A stretch of 29,895 bases of DNA from Duncaniella sp. (GTDB lineage: Bacteria; Bacteroidota; Bacteroidia; Bacteroidales; Muribaculaceae): NCBI RefSeq assembly GCF_029054785.1, contig NZ_JAIDEN010000097.1, positions 1-29,895 on the forward strand, in the 5' to 3' direction. Position 1 is the stretch's first letter. Every line of letters starts with the position of its first letter. Shown here piece by piece: positions 1 to 8,272 of the stretch. Below the pieces are notes generated by a model that was not told the origin of the DNA, did no database searches, and worked only from the letters and a program-made list of their open reading frames with translations. The position numbers and the translations under genes were made by a program.

Positions 1-2
1 CT

Positions 3-866
3 CTCATCCGAGACATTCCCGCCACAACACGTAAACTTGCGATTGATCCTGCGGAACGACCGACGGCCATTCAGATCTATGGTCGGGAGGTTGAACCGAT
101 GGTCGAGGCTGCAAAGATTGTCGAAGCCGCGGGTCCGGACATCATAGATATAAATTTTGGATGCCCTGTAAAGAAGGTTGCCGGGAAGGGTGCGGGAGCC
201 GGGATGTTGCGCGATATTCCGAAGATGCTTTCGATTACCCGTGCGGTGGTTGATGCAGTAAAGTTGCCGGTGACAGTCAAGACCCGTCTTGGATGGGATC
301 ACAACTCCAAGATAATAGTCGAACTGGCTGAGCAACTTCAGGATTGCGGTATCAAAGCGCTGACTGTTCATGGGCGCACACGCTCTCAGATGTACACCGG
401 TTCTGCGGACTGGGAGATGATTGCGAAAGTTAAAGAAAACCCGCGCCTGACAATTCCACTGATCGGGAATGGCGACATTACTACACCTGAACAGGCTCGT
501 GACGCATTTGACCGCTATGGCGTTGACGGCGTGATGGTGGGCCGGGCTTCTATCGGTGCGCCGTGGATTTTCCGGGAGATCCGAAGCCTTCTCGACGGAA
601 CCGGAGTGGAACCTCTCGGAGTGGAAGAGAAATTCGCGCTGGTGCGACGTCAGATCAGTGAAAGTGTGAGCCGTATTGATGAATATCGCGGCATTCTGCA
701 TATCCGCCGCCATCTGGCAGCATCACCACTGTTCAAGGGGATTTCTCATTTCCGTGACACAAGGATTGAGATGCTGAGGGCTTCGACTGTCGATGAGCTT
801 TTCGGTGTCCTTGACCGAGTGGAAGAAATTGTAAAAGAAAACCAATCAAAAGAAAAAGAAATATGA
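3..866 (+). CDS. dusB: tRNA dihydrouridine synthase, DusB-like (5' end missing)
   Basis: FMN enzyme that reduces specific uridines of tRNA to dihydrouridine in the cytoplasm. The window opens inside the gene: the frame is already open at base 3 (LIRDIPATTRKLAIDP...), so the first part of the barrel is outside. Visible family motifs are INFGCPVKKV with the invariant Cys, the substrate-loop motif VHGRTRSQMY, the phosphate-binding strands IGNGDI and VMVGRASIGAPWIFREI, and a C-terminal helical domain with RRHLAASPLFKG. About 287 residues remain of an expected 320-340, so little is missing. Its TGA overlaps the ATG of the next gene by four bases (ATGA), so the two are probably translationally coupled. 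The Dus family is certain; the DusB subtype rests on the GCPxKK and PWIFREI style. Confidence 0.93.
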   Translation, partial: LIRDIPATTRKLAIDPAERPTAIQIYGREVEPMVEAAKIVEAAGPDIIDINFGCPVKKVAGKGAGAGMLRDIPKMLSITRAVVDAVKLPVTVKTRLGWDHNSKIIVELAEQLQDCGIKALTVHGRTRSQMYTGSADWEMIAKVKENPRLTIPLIGNGDITTPEQARDAFDRYGVDGVMVGRASIGAPWIFREIRSLLDGTGVEPLGVEEKFALVRRQISESVSRIDEYRGILHIRRHLAASPLFKGISHFRDTRIEMLRASTVDELFGVLDRVEEIVKENQSKEKEI

Positions 867-1555
867 AAACACTGACTGCTATTCTGCTGTCGCTCTGCTT
901 TTTGGGAGCATCAGCGTCAGGCCTCGTGAAATATGAACTGAAAGTCAACGAGTTCCATGAACTCAAGGTTGTGGATGCGATCAGGGTTGTCTACTCAAGC
1001 AGTGCGGATTCGGCCGGAATGGCTGTTTTTACCTGCCCGTCCGAGCAGGCTTCGGCTCTTATTTTCAACAATAAGAACGGGAAACTCTCCATGCAGATTT
1101 CGACTGAGAGTGTCGGCTCAAAAGATCTGCCTGTTGTGTATGTCTACTCGTCCTATCTTAATAAGATTGAAAATTCCGGTGATTCGCTTGTGAAAGCAGT
1201 TAAGATTGCGGACTGTCCGAAATTTACAGCGACACTTATCGGAAATGGTCGTCTTTCGGTTCCTGAAGTGACTGCGACTGAAGTCAATGCGGCAATGCAG
1301 ACCGGCAACGGTACGCTGGTTGTCGGAGGCAAGTGTCAGCGGGCCAACATAAAGTTTATGGGTACCGGTGTCATCCAGGCTGATGAACTGGATGCTGTCG
1401 ACGTGTCTGTCAAGGCCGGAGGAACCGGTTCGATCGGAGTATGGGCTGAGAAATCTCTGTCGGTATCCGGGGTGGGGAGCACGAAAGTTTACTATAAGGG
1501 AAATCCTGAGATAAAGAACCGCACAGTCGGCGTGAAGACATTGCCTTTGGAGTAA
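863..1555 (+). CDS. Secreted head-GIN (DUF2807) domain protein
   Basis: A 230-residue exported protein of the DUF2807/head-GIN family, sometimes called putative auto-transporter adhesin; no biochemical role is established. An N-terminal signal peptide (MKTLTAILLSLCFLGASASG) is followed by a beta-rich body with Gly/Ser/Thr-containing short strands (TGNGTLVVGG, GTGVIQ, GGTGSIGVWAEK) and a C-terminal signature VSGVGSTKVYYKGNPEI, which is the family's usual ending. It overlaps the dusB stop codon by four bases, so it probably has no promoter of its own. A second member of the family lies convergently just beyond the shared terminator (1665-2390), with little residue-level resemblance apart from the fold signature. 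Confidence 0.8.
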   Translation: MKTLTAILLSLCFLGASASGLVKYELKVNEFHELKVVDAIRVVYSSSADSAGMAVFTCPSEQASALIFNNKNGKLSMQISTESVGSKDLPVVYVYSSYLNKIENSGDSLVKAVKIADCPKFTATLIGNGRLSVPEVTATEVNAAMQTGNGTLVVGGKCQRANIKFMGTGVIQADELDAVDVSVKAGGTGSIGVWAEKSLSVSGVGSTKVYYKGNPEIKNRTVGVKTLPLE

Positions 1556-1576
1556 TGATCTCTGCTGTGTGAGAAA

Positions 1577-1626
1577 ATAGAAATGTCCCCTGCTGGCCGA
1601 AGTGGCTTGCAGGGGACATTTTCTAT
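1577..1626. terminator. Bidirectional intrinsic terminator between convergent genes
   Basis: A 17-base arm at 1577-1593 pairs with 1609-1626 (core AATGTCCCCTGC / GCAGGGGACATT), extended by ATAGAA/TTCTAT with one bulged base. The loop is 15 bases. The A/T-rich outer stem gives a T-rich 3' side in both directions. It lies between the stop codon of the plus-strand head-GIN gene and that of the minus-strand one. Confidence 0.85.
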
Positions 1627-1664
1627 GAGTGGATCAGTGTTGTTTTTGCCGATGACAGCCGGGA

Positions 1665-2390
1665 TCAATTTGATATTTTTACAGATCCGGCAGATGATTT
1701 TTCGATTGAAAAGCTGTTGACTTTGAGTCCCGATGCTTTGACTGAACCAGCGCTTGATGCTTCAAAGTTGCCTCGGTCGGCCTGCCCGGAGGTAATGCTT
1801 ATTGAACCGGCGGATGACGCCTCGCAGCTGATGCGGTCTGTTTTGACGGTTGAGGTCTTTATGCTGGCGCCGGATGATGCTTCAAGTTCTATCCGTGAGG
1901 CGTTAAGATTGTTTGTGGTGACGGATGCTCCGGATGATGCCTCAATGTCGATCTCAGAGGCGGTCACGGAGGAAAATATTATTTTTCCGGCAGATGAAGC
2001 CTCAAGGCTGATTTTCTTTTTTGATGATGATATCGATGTCCGGCATTTGAGGCTGGCACCGGATGAAACTTCCACGGAGCGGACAATCGGGGCTGTCACG
2101 GTGACTGTCACGCCGCCGATTCTTTTGTTGGAGTTTTTCCCGTCTCGTTTGGGGCTGATCTCAAGTGTTTTGCCGCTGATCTTGATGTCAATGTAGTCGA
2201 TGCGCTTCGCATCTCCGGTGATTGCTACGTTGGTATTGCCTCCTGTTGTCGGCTTGTAAATCACGTTTACGCCGGCGCTTGCCTCGATTGATTCGATTGA
2301 TTTGTTGATTTTCAGTACTTTTGTTTCAGCAGAGGCTATTAGGCCTATGGTCAGGCAGAGAATGCTCAGAAGAGATTTTTTCAATGTCAT
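1665..2390 (-). CDS. Secreted head-GIN (DUF2807) protein with exact 20-residue repeats
   Basis: A 241-residue exported protein. The start is set at 2390 (MTLKKSLLSILCLTIGLIASA, a clear signal peptide); the longer upstream frame encodes a Pro/His/Gln-rich stretch overlapping the preceding gene and is unlikely to be translated. Residues 22-125 form the DUF2807-like front part. From about residue 107 to the end the protein is a regular repeat of the form [I/V]x[I/L]EASS(A/G)(G/S), with the Glu at 130, 150, 170, 190, 210 and 230, exactly 20 residues apart. This suggests a stacked beta-solenoid with Ser/Ala turns on one face. It is rich in Ser and Ala and has little aromatic content. It follows the unrecognised secreted protein at 2477-3247 on the same strand, 86 bases away. 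An adhesin or envelope structural role is a guess. Confidence 0.8.
   Translation of the reverse strand: MTLKKSLLSILCLTIGLIASAETKVLKINKSIESIEASAGVNVIYKPTTGGNTNVAITGDAKRIDYIDIKISGKTLEISPKRDGKNSNKRIGGVTVTVTAPIVRSVEVSSGASLKCRTSISSSKKKISLEASSAGKIIFSSVTASEIDIEASSGASVTTNNLNASRIELEASSGASIKTSTVKTDRISCEASSAGSISITSGQADRGNFEASSAGSVKASGLKVNSFSIEKSSAGSVKISN
1683..2012 (-). repeat. In-frame 60-bp tandem repeat encoding EASS(A/G)(G/S) units
   Basis: On the plus strand the segment GATGAxGCxTC recurs near 1813, 1873, 1933 and 1993, each exactly 60 bases apart, with more diverged copies on either side. The copies differ mostly at codon third positions. The array encodes the C-terminal 20-residue repeats of the head-GIN protein. 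Confidence 0.85.
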
Positions 2391-2476
2391 AATAGGGAAA
2401 TGATGTGGTTGAAACTGGTCTTTATTAATTGTATGACGTGAAAAAATATGAAAAGTTACAGCTTGATGCGAAAAAA

Positions 2477-3247
2477 TCACTTGGCTGAAGGGTCGAAGCT
2501 GTCTTTGGGAAGGTAGGTGTAGCCCCACCCGTAGTCAATCGGGAACATAAGCGGCTCGATGTATGCTTTCTGAACAAGATATAGGGTCACTTCCGCTTTT
2601 CGGACAGTAACCGGCATTTCAATCTCATTGTCATCACCTCCTGTGAGCAATCCGTTGAACGCCATGTGGAGCTTTATATAATAGTCCGGACTGTCTTTGG
2701 AATAGGGCTCGATTTGGTCGAACCGGATGTATCCGTCGGATATTTCAGTGGAATTCAGGATTATGCGCTCGTCCTGATGTGACTCCGGAATTTTGCCTTT
2801 CAGGCTGTTGGCTTTATTGCAGACCGGCATATGGGACATTTGTATGGCTGCTATGTCTCCGATGTCGCTCGTCCATCGGACGATCGGGTTGTTGTCAGGA
2901 TCCGGGCTTTCAGGAATTGAGACAAGCGGGTAGGATATTCCGGTTTTGGGCAATGAGTCCAATGCGACGAATACGGACATGGCGGTTTTCTCGCCTTTGT
3001 TGCAAGCCAAAGGTGAAAGCTCGAAAGTCAGAAAGAAACAGCTGTCAGTCAGATTGTATTGGGACGGCTTGGATGCGATGAAGCGAAACAGATCCTGCCT
3101 GAAAGAGCATTTCTGCCCGTTGAATTCCACTTTGGCTTTGTAGCCTTTTACAATCATGGATGAATATATAGTGGAATAGAATGTATCGGCGGATGCCGTG
3201 AAAATGACAATGGCTAATAGAACTGACAGGATGTTTTTCCTTGGCAT
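2477..3247 (-). CDS. Unrecognised secreted protein
   Basis: A 256-residue protein I do not recognise. It begins with a plausible signal peptide (MPRKNILSVLLAIVIFTASA, cleavage near ASA-D). The mature part has no transmembrane segment or repeats and is mixed polar/beta-like, with FFLTFELSPLACNKGEKTAMSVFVALDS and a late segment MPVTVRKAEVTLYLVQKA resembling a beta-sandwich strand pair. It has four Cys residues after the signal, compatible with disulfides in the periplasm. It starts 10 bases after the stop of the symporter gene, so it is probably cotranscribed with nadE and the symporter. A lipobox is absent, so it should be soluble or surface-associated rather than a lipoprotein. Confidence 0.72.
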   Translation of the reverse strand: MPRKNILSVLLAIVIFTASADTFYSTIYSSMIVKGYKAKVEFNGQKCSFRQDLFRFIASKPSQYNLTDSCFFLTFELSPLACNKGEKTAMSVFVALDSLPKTGISYPLVSIPESPDPDNNPIVRWTSDIGDIAAIQMSHMPVCNKANSLKGKIPESHQDERIILNSTEISDGYIRFDQIEPYSKDSPDYYIKLHMAFNGLLTGGDDNEIEMPVTVRKAEVTLYLVQKAYIEPLMFPIDYGWGYTYLPKDSFDPSAK

Positions 3248-3257
3248 AGGCTGCTGT

Positions 3258-4448
3258 TTATTGTTCTGAACCCGAATCTCCGACGGTGAGCGGTTTCGGG
3301 GCGGGCGGGAATATACGGTTGATTATGGCGGCGATAGCGCCGTCGCCGGTGACGTTGCAGGCGGTACCGAAACTGTCCATTGCTATGTAAAGTGCGATCA
3401 TCAGGGCTACCATCTGCTCATCGAATCCAAGAATCGACTGGAGAAGTCCGATCGAGGCCATGATGGCACCTCCGGGGATTCCTGGGGCGGCGATGATTGT
3501 GATGCCGAGCATGCCGATGAAGTGGCAGAAAAGACCAAGATCATGCGGCTGGTCGTGCATGATCATTAGTGCCAGGGCGCAGGCTACGATCTTCAGGGTG
3601 CTGCCGCTCATGTGGATTGTGGCGCAAAGCGGAATGACAAAGCCTGCGATATCTTCCCTGACTCCTGTTTTTATGGACTGACGGAGAGTTACGGGGATTG
3701 TTGCGGCTGATGACTGTGTGCCAAGCGCGGTGAAATAGGCCGGGAGCATGGTGCGAAGCATCCGGAATGGATTTTTGCGGGCGAATGGTGCGGCTATGCA
3801 ATACTGGAGAACCAGGATGAATACGTGGAGGATGAAGATGATGACAATGATTTTCATGAAACATTTCAGAATCATGCCGACCTGGCCTTCGATTGTCATG
3901 TTCAGGAAAATACCGAAGATGTAGACCGGAAGCAGTGGCAGGATTGCTGCGTCGATTGTCTTTGAGACTATGTCGCGGAACTCAGAGAAGCCGTTTTTGA
4001 GGGATTTGCCATTGAGGAAGGCCATGCCAAGTCCGAGCATGAATGCAAGAACGAGGGCGGTCATGACTGTCATCAGCGGTGGCATTTCAATCGTGAAGTA
4101 GGGAAGCAGCGTGGAGGTGCTCTCGCTGAGTGCGACTCCTTCCTCTCCTCCGATAAGCGACGGGAATGTCAGAGTGCCGGTAAAGTAAGAGAGGATTCCG
4201 GCCATGAATGTGGCGAAATAGGCAATGGCTGCGGTGGCGACAAGCAGTTTTCCTGCACGGCCTCCGATGTCGGCGATGGCCGGTGCTACAAACCCGACGA
4301 TGATCATCGGGATCATGAAGCCGAGAAACTGTGAGAAGATGGCGTTGAATGTGGCCATTGTCTGTCCGAGCCAAAAAGGAGCTACCAGGCCGAGCAAGAT
4401 GCCGATCACGATGGCGATGAGGATGCGGGGGAGGAGTCCTAATTTCAT
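3258..4448 (-). CDS. SDF-family (DAACS) cation:dicarboxylate/amino acid symporter
   Basis: A 396-residue inner-membrane symporter of the glutamate-transporter (GltPh/DctA/SstT) fold. Landmarks are helical hairpin 1 with the Ser-rich tip GTQSSAATIPVTL (about 243-255), the TM7 unwound segment HMSGS (279-283), hairpin 2 tip APGIPGGA (321-328) and TM8 MDSFGTACNVTGD (357-369). Compared with the family, several binding residues differ. The NMDGT motif is HMSGS, so its Na+-site Asn and Asp are lost. The TM8 Arg that binds the substrate side-chain carboxylate in aspartate/glutamate carriers is Gly (361). The conserved Thr (362), Asn (365) and distal Asp (369) are kept. A small neutral amino acid or other non-acidic substrate is therefore more likely than glutamate. 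It lies 77 bases downstream of nadE, in the same orientation. Confidence 0.88.
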   Translation of the reverse strand: MKLGLLPRILIAIVIGILLGLVAPFWLGQTMATFNAIFSQFLGFMIPMIIVGFVAPAIADIGGRAGKLLVATAAIAYFATFMAGILSYFTGTLTFPSLIGGEEGVALSESTSTLLPYFTIEMPPLMTVMTALVLAFMLGLGMAFLNGKSLKNGFSEFRDIVSKTIDAAILPLLPVYIFGIFLNMTIEGQVGMILKCFMKIIVIIFILHVFILVLQYCIAAPFARKNPFRMLRTMLPAYFTALGTQSSAATIPVTLRQSIKTGVREDIAGFVIPLCATIHMSGSTLKIVACALALMIMHDQPHDLGLFCHFIGMLGITIIAAPGIPGGAIMASIGLLQSILGFDEQMVALMIALYIAMDSFGTACNVTGDGAIAAIINRIFPPAPKPLTVGDSGSEQ

Positions 4449-4525
4449 TTTCGAGGTATAGATTTAAAAGTGAAAAATTATAAGTGTCAAGTGGTGGTAG
4501 ACCCGGTGTGTTGTTTGCGATTTGT

Positions 4526-6484
4526 TCAGATGTTTTGGCGCCAGAGTGCTGACGAGGCATCGGAAGGCATGCGCCAGTCGCCACGTGGCGAAAGGCATAC
4601 CGATCCGACTTTAGGTCCGTCAGGCAGACATGAACGCTTAAACTGCTGGTTGAAGAATCGACGCATAAATACGGATAACCAGTGGGTTATAGTCTCATCT
4701 GTGTATTCTTCCGGCTTGAAGGCATGGCGCGCGAGGAGGTAGATTCTTTCCGGCGAAAAGCCATAGCGCAACATATAGTATAGGAAGAAATCGTGGAGTT
4801 CGTAGGGGCCTACAAGGTCTTCCGTTTTCTGTTTGATGTTTCCCTCGCTGTCAGCCGGAATGAGTTCCGGGCTGATCGGGGTGTCAATGATGTCAAGCAG
4901 GCGCCGGCGTACTTCAGAGTCTTCTGAGGCTTCAATGGCAAAGTAGTTTACGAGATATTTTACCAAGGTCTTGGGAACTCCGGCGTTCACGCCATACATT
5001 GACATGTGGTCGCCATTATATGTTGCCCAGCCAAGAGCGAGCTCCGACAGATCGCCGGTGCCGAGGACTATGCCGCCGGTCTGATTGGCTATGTTCATAA
5101 GGAGCATGGTGCGTTGGCGGGCCTGAGAGTTCTCGTATGTAACATCATGAATTTCCGGATTGTGGCCTATATCTTTAAAGTGTTGCTTTACGGCGTCTCC
5201 GATGTTTATTTCGCGTGAAGTCACCCCAAGATGGTTCATCAGTTCCACTGCGTTTGAGTGAGTGCGGTCAGTGGTGCCGAATCCCGGCATTGTCACTCCT
5301 ATGATGCCTTTGCGGTCCAGGTCCAGGCGGTCAAATGTCCTGACGGCTATCAGAAGGGCGAGTGTTGAGTCAAGCCCTCCGGATATACCGACGGTGATGT
5401 TTCGGCAGTTGATGGCATCAAGTCTTTTGGCCAAAGCTGCTACCTGTATGTTTATGATCTCTTCACATCGTTCATTGATGGCCTCTGTGCCGGTCGGAAC
5501 GAAGGGGTGTGGGTCAATATAGCGGAGGAGTTTTTCAGATCGGTCGCTTAAGTCTGAATTTTTTGAGATTGGATTTTCCGAGGTTAAATAATTGCTTGAG
5601 CTTTCAGCTGTAATCAGCTTGCATTCATCTGACGCGCAGTCGGCGAAGGTTGTCATGTGGAGACGGTCGCGGTCAATAGCCTCTATGTCAACGTCTGTGA
5701 TGACAGTGTTGTCGGCAGGGTCCCAGCGTCGGTTTGCGCGAAGCACTGATCCGTTCTCGCAGACAATGGCTTTTCCGTCAAATGTCAGGTCTGTCGATGA
5801 TTCACCCCATCCGGCTCCTGCATAGGCGTAGGCACAAAGGCAGCGGGCTGACTGCTGGCGGAGGAGTGAGGTCAGATAGGCATATTTGCCGATCAGATCG
5901 TCAGAGGCTGAGAGGTTGAGGATGATCTGGGCGCCACCCATTGCAAGTCGGCAAGACGGGGGGATGGGAACCCAGAGATCTTCACAGATCTCGATTCCGA
6001 CCAATGCGCCGTGGGAACGGAATATGCGCCCTGAAGTCATTTCGAAGTTCTCTCCGCAAAGCTCGACCGTTTCACATGCGCCCAATGGCAGTGGTCGCCA
6101 CCAGCGGCGTTCGTAAAATTCGTTGTAGTTCGGAATGTATGACTTTGCAACGAGGTCGACTCTTCCGCTGCGGACAAGCGCCGCGCAGTTGTAGATGGAG
6201 CCGGCGTGCCGTACCGGCAGTCCTACTGCAAAATGGATGTTCATTCCGCGGGAGAAATCGCGGAGGCTGATGAGTGCTCTTGCGGCAGCCTCAAGAAGAG
6301 TCGTGTTATGGAATAGATCGGCGCATGTATAGGCCGTGATGCTCATTTCAGGGAATACCGCCAGTTCGACGCCCTCGGCTTCGAGTTCGGCGAGTTTTGT
6401 CTTTATTCCGTCGAGGTTGAAATCGACGTCCGCCACTCTTACAGTCGGCGCGGCGGCAGCTATGCGAAGAAAACCGTTGTGCAT
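4526..6484 (-). CDS. nadE: Glutamine-dependent NAD+ synthetase
   Basis: Catalyses the last step of NAD+ synthesis: deamido-NAD+ is adenylylated with ATP and amidated with ammonia from glutamine. This 652-residue protein has both parts. The N-terminal nitrilase-type glutaminase domain has its catalytic triad visible: Glu46 (VFPEMS), Lys114 (VAKSYIPNYNEFYERRWW) and Cys167 (IEICEDLW). The C-terminal synthetase domain has the P-loop GISGGLDST (366-374) and the GTGDLSELALGWATYNGDH motif. Length is normal for the two-domain bacterial form. The start codon is the first ATG after the divergent intergenic region shared with the cardiolipin synthase gene. Confidence 0.97.
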   Translation of the reverse strand: MHNGFLRIAAAAPTVRVADVDFNLDGIKTKLAELEAEGVELAVFPEMSITAYTCADLFHNTTLLEAAARALISLRDFSRGMNIHFAVGLPVRHAGSIYNCAALVRSGRVDLVAKSYIPNYNEFYERRWWRPLPLGACETVELCGENFEMTSGRIFRSHGALVGIEICEDLWVPIPPSCRLAMGGAQIILNLSASDDLIGKYAYLTSLLRQQSARCLCAYAYAGAGWGESSTDLTFDGKAIVCENGSVLRANRRWDPADNTVITDVDIEAIDRDRLHMTTFADCASDECKLITAESSSNYLTSENPISKNSDLSDRSEKLLRYIDPHPFVPTGTEAINERCEEIINIQVAALAKRLDAINCRNITVGISGGLDSTLALLIAVRTFDRLDLDRKGIIGVTMPGFGTTDRTHSNAVELMNHLGVTSREINIGDAVKQHFKDIGHNPEIHDVTYENSQARQRTMLLMNIANQTGGIVLGTGDLSELALGWATYNGDHMSMYGVNAGVPKTLVKYLVNYFAIEASEDSEVRRRLLDIIDTPISPELIPADSEGNIKQKTEDLVGPYELHDFFLYYMLRYGFSPERIYLLARHAFKPEEYTDETITHWLSVFMRRFFNQQFKRSCLPDGPKVGSVCLSPRGDWRMPSDASSALWRQNI

Positions 6485-6540
6485 GATTTTGAATTTGGTG
6501 CACGAAATTAGAAATAAATCCGCGATTTTCTAAGCTTATA

Positions 6541-6571
6541 TTGATAAATTTTAAAAATAGGCTTAACTTTG
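6541..6571 (+). promoter_or_regulatory. Promoter for cardiolipin synthase
   Basis: TTG at 6541-6543, 20 bases, then TAACTTTG at 6564-6571. This fits the Bacteroidetes sigma consensus (TTTG, 19-21 bases, TAnnTTTG). The expected transcript start is about 17-20 bases before the ATG at 6596. A weaker opposite-strand match (TAATTTCG) sits upstream of nadE. Confidence 0.7.
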
Positions 6572-6595
6572 TGCATCCTGACATTGTAAAGTATT

Positions 6596-8050
6596 ATGCA
6601 GTTTGACTATATCACATTAGACTGGGAAAGCATCCGGTGGAGCCTGATGATGGCTTATGGGGTGCTGATCCTGTGTGTCATAGGAATTGTGATCAGTGAA
6701 AACCGCAATCCGCTCAAGGCATTGGGGTGGATCATGGCATTGCTGCTTTTCCCGATAGGCGGAGTTGTCTTGTATTTCATCTTTGGACGCAGCATCCGCA
6801 ATGTCCGCATGATCTCCCGCCGGAACCGGCGCAGACTGTTGAAACTGGAGAATACAATCCCGTTGCCCAAATTTGATAAAACTCTGAATCCTGAAAACCG
6901 TCAGCGTATACGTCTGGCCTATAATATTGGCGGTGCAAACCTTTACAGTGGCAATCAGATCAAGATTTTTAATAATGGAGAGCGTCATTTTGAAGAACTC
7001 TTCGATGATCTTCGCCATGCCGGATCCTACATAAATCTGCAATTCTATATCATAGCCAATGACTCGCTTGGGCGACGTTTGCGCGATATTCTGATCGAAC
7101 GTGCTGAGGCCGGGGTCAAGGTGAGGGTTATCTATGATTATATCGGCTCGTTCGATGCGAGGCGCAGGGATTTCTTCAGGCGCATGAAAGAGCATGGGGT
7201 GGAGGTCCATTCGTTTTTCCGGCTTTCGTTCCCCAGTCATGTGAACAGAGTAAACTGGCGTAACCACAGGAAGGTTGTGGTGATAGACGGAAATATCGGC
7301 TATATCGGAGGCATGAATGTCGCCGACCGTTATGTCAATGGAGTGGATAACGGAAAGTGGCGCGATACGGCGGCGAGGATTTCAGGACCGGCGGTTGCGG
7401 CTCTTCAGTATAATTTCGCTGTCGACTGGAAATTCATGGGACAGCCTTTGCTCTGTGATCCGGTGGCCGGAGTTGCTGACGGTCTGACCGGTGCGATCGG
7501 AAATGTGACTCTTCAGGTCCTTGCTTCCGGGCCGAATGACCGCTGGGGCAATATGACGCTGCTGTTTTACAAGGCGATTTCAACCGCGCGCCGCAGAATC
7601 TGGTTGCAGACGCCATATTTTCTTCCAAGTGACGGCTTGCTGAAAGCTCTTGAATCGGTTTCGCTCGCCGGAGTGGATGTGAGGGTGATGATGCCTCGGT
7701 CGGCGGATTCAAAAATCCTGACCTATGCCTCTCACAGTTACATTGAAGAGTGTCTGCTTGCCGGAGTTAAGATTTATCTTTATGAGGCCGGAATGCTGCA
7801 TTCGAAGGTTATGATTGTCGATGATGATTTTTCGACTCTCGGATCGACGAATTTTGATTTTCGGAGCATGGAACATAACTTCGAAGAGAATCTGCTGATT
7901 TACTCTCCTGAAACAAATGAGGTGTTGACGCGGAGTTTCGAGGCCGATGCCTCGGAGAGTAAGCGCCTTAAACTGTCGGACTGGAACCGCCGTGGCCGAG
8001 ACACGCGGGCCTTGGAATCGCTGTGTCGTCTGTTAAGCCCGATACTCTGA
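6596..8050 (+). CDS. cls: Cardiolipin synthase (phospholipase D family)
   Basis: An inner-membrane enzyme that joins two phosphatidylglycerol molecules (or PG plus another phospholipid) into cardiolipin. The 484-residue protein has two N-terminal membrane segments (about 17-33 and 42-64), then two PLD domains. The first HKD motif is HRKVVVIDG (His224, Lys226, Asp231) and the second is HSKVMIVDD (His402, Lys404, Asp409), each followed by the usual GGMN and GSTNFDFRS. This is the standard ClsA-like layout and length. It has its own promoter and no same-strand neighbour nearby. Other PLD-type phosphatidyltransferases are possible, but the double membrane anchor argues for cardiolipin synthase. 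Confidence 0.95.
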   Translation: MQFDYITLDWESIRWSLMMAYGVLILCVIGIVISENRNPLKALGWIMALLLFPIGGVVLYFIFGRSIRNVRMISRRNRRRLLKLENTIPLPKFDKTLNPENRQRIRLAYNIGGANLYSGNQIKIFNNGERHFEELFDDLRHAGSYINLQFYIIANDSLGRRLRDILIERAEAGVKVRVIYDYIGSFDARRRDFFRRMKEHGVEVHSFFRLSFPSHVNRVNWRNHRKVVVIDGNIGYIGGMNVADRYVNGVDNGKWRDTAARISGPAVAALQYNFAVDWKFMGQPLLCDPVAGVADGLTGAIGNVTLQVLASGPNDRWGNMTLLFYKAISTARRRIWLQTPYFLPSDGLLKALESVSLAGVDVRVMMPRSADSKILTYASHSYIEECLLAGVKIYLYEAGMLHSKVMIVDDDFSTLGSTNFDFRSMEHNFEENLLIYSPETNEVLTRSFEADASESKRLKLSDWNRRGRDTRALESLCRLLSPIL

Positions 8051-8092
8051 CTCCGGTGGTGCGTTATGAGAGCGGATAAAATAGTATAAATG

Positions 8093-8125
8093 AAAAACGA
8101 AGGATGGCCTCACGGTCATCCTTCG
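8093..8125 (-). terminator. Intrinsic terminator of the 31-codon unit
   Basis: The arms 8098-8106 (CGAAGGATG) and 8117-8125 (CATCCTTCG) pair perfectly, and CC/GG pairs add to the stem around a TCAC/GTGA tetraloop. Read on the minus strand, the hairpin is followed by TTTTT (8093-8097), a good T-tract. Read on the plus strand it is followed by CTGCTT, so it could only weakly serve cls. Confidence 0.75.
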
Positions 8126-8157
8126 CTGCTTACACATAGTACTTAACGTCAGTGGAT

Positions 8158-8253
8158 TTATAAATGTCTAATAATGCAAATGTCTCTATTTAAGAAGTAG
8201 AGTAGGGGGTAACGCCACGGATTCAAAATTGTTTTAAGAATGTTTTTGAGCAT
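8158..8253 (-). CDS. Possible 31-residue basic hydrophobic peptide or sRNA gene
   Basis: A 31-codon ORF, too short for normal gene calling. It starts at ATG 8253 (MLKNILKTILNPWRY...) and ends with TAA at 8158. It lies inside a compact transcription unit: a TAACTTTG box at 8273-8280 about 20 bases upstream, a GGGAG sequence just before the ATG, and a T-tailed terminator 32 bases after the stop. The peptide is hydrophobic and basic (Lys3, Lys7, Arg14, Arg23, Arg29 against one Asp24), with Trp13, Pro12 and Pro16 in the middle and Cys26, so membrane association is plausible. I do not recognise it. Alternatives are a small regulatory RNA of about 170 bases with an accidental ORF, or a type I toxin-like peptide. 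The transcription unit is better supported than the translation. Confidence 0.45.
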   Translation of the reverse strand: MLKNILKTILNPWRYPLLYFLNRDICIIRHL

Positions 8254-8272
8254 TGCTCCCGTGATGTTGTTG

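Noticed and set aside
1717..2196. A 159-codon plus-strand ORF antisense to the repeat-rich head-GIN gene
   Set aside because: Its regular Asp/Ala/Ser pattern is the mirror of the 60-base repeats; the minus-strand frame has a signal peptide and family signature, this one does not.
2391..2528. 46-residue N-terminal extension of the repeat-rich head-GIN protein
   Set aside because: It overlaps the preceding gene, is His/Pro/Gln-rich, and would bury a perfect signal peptide in the interior.
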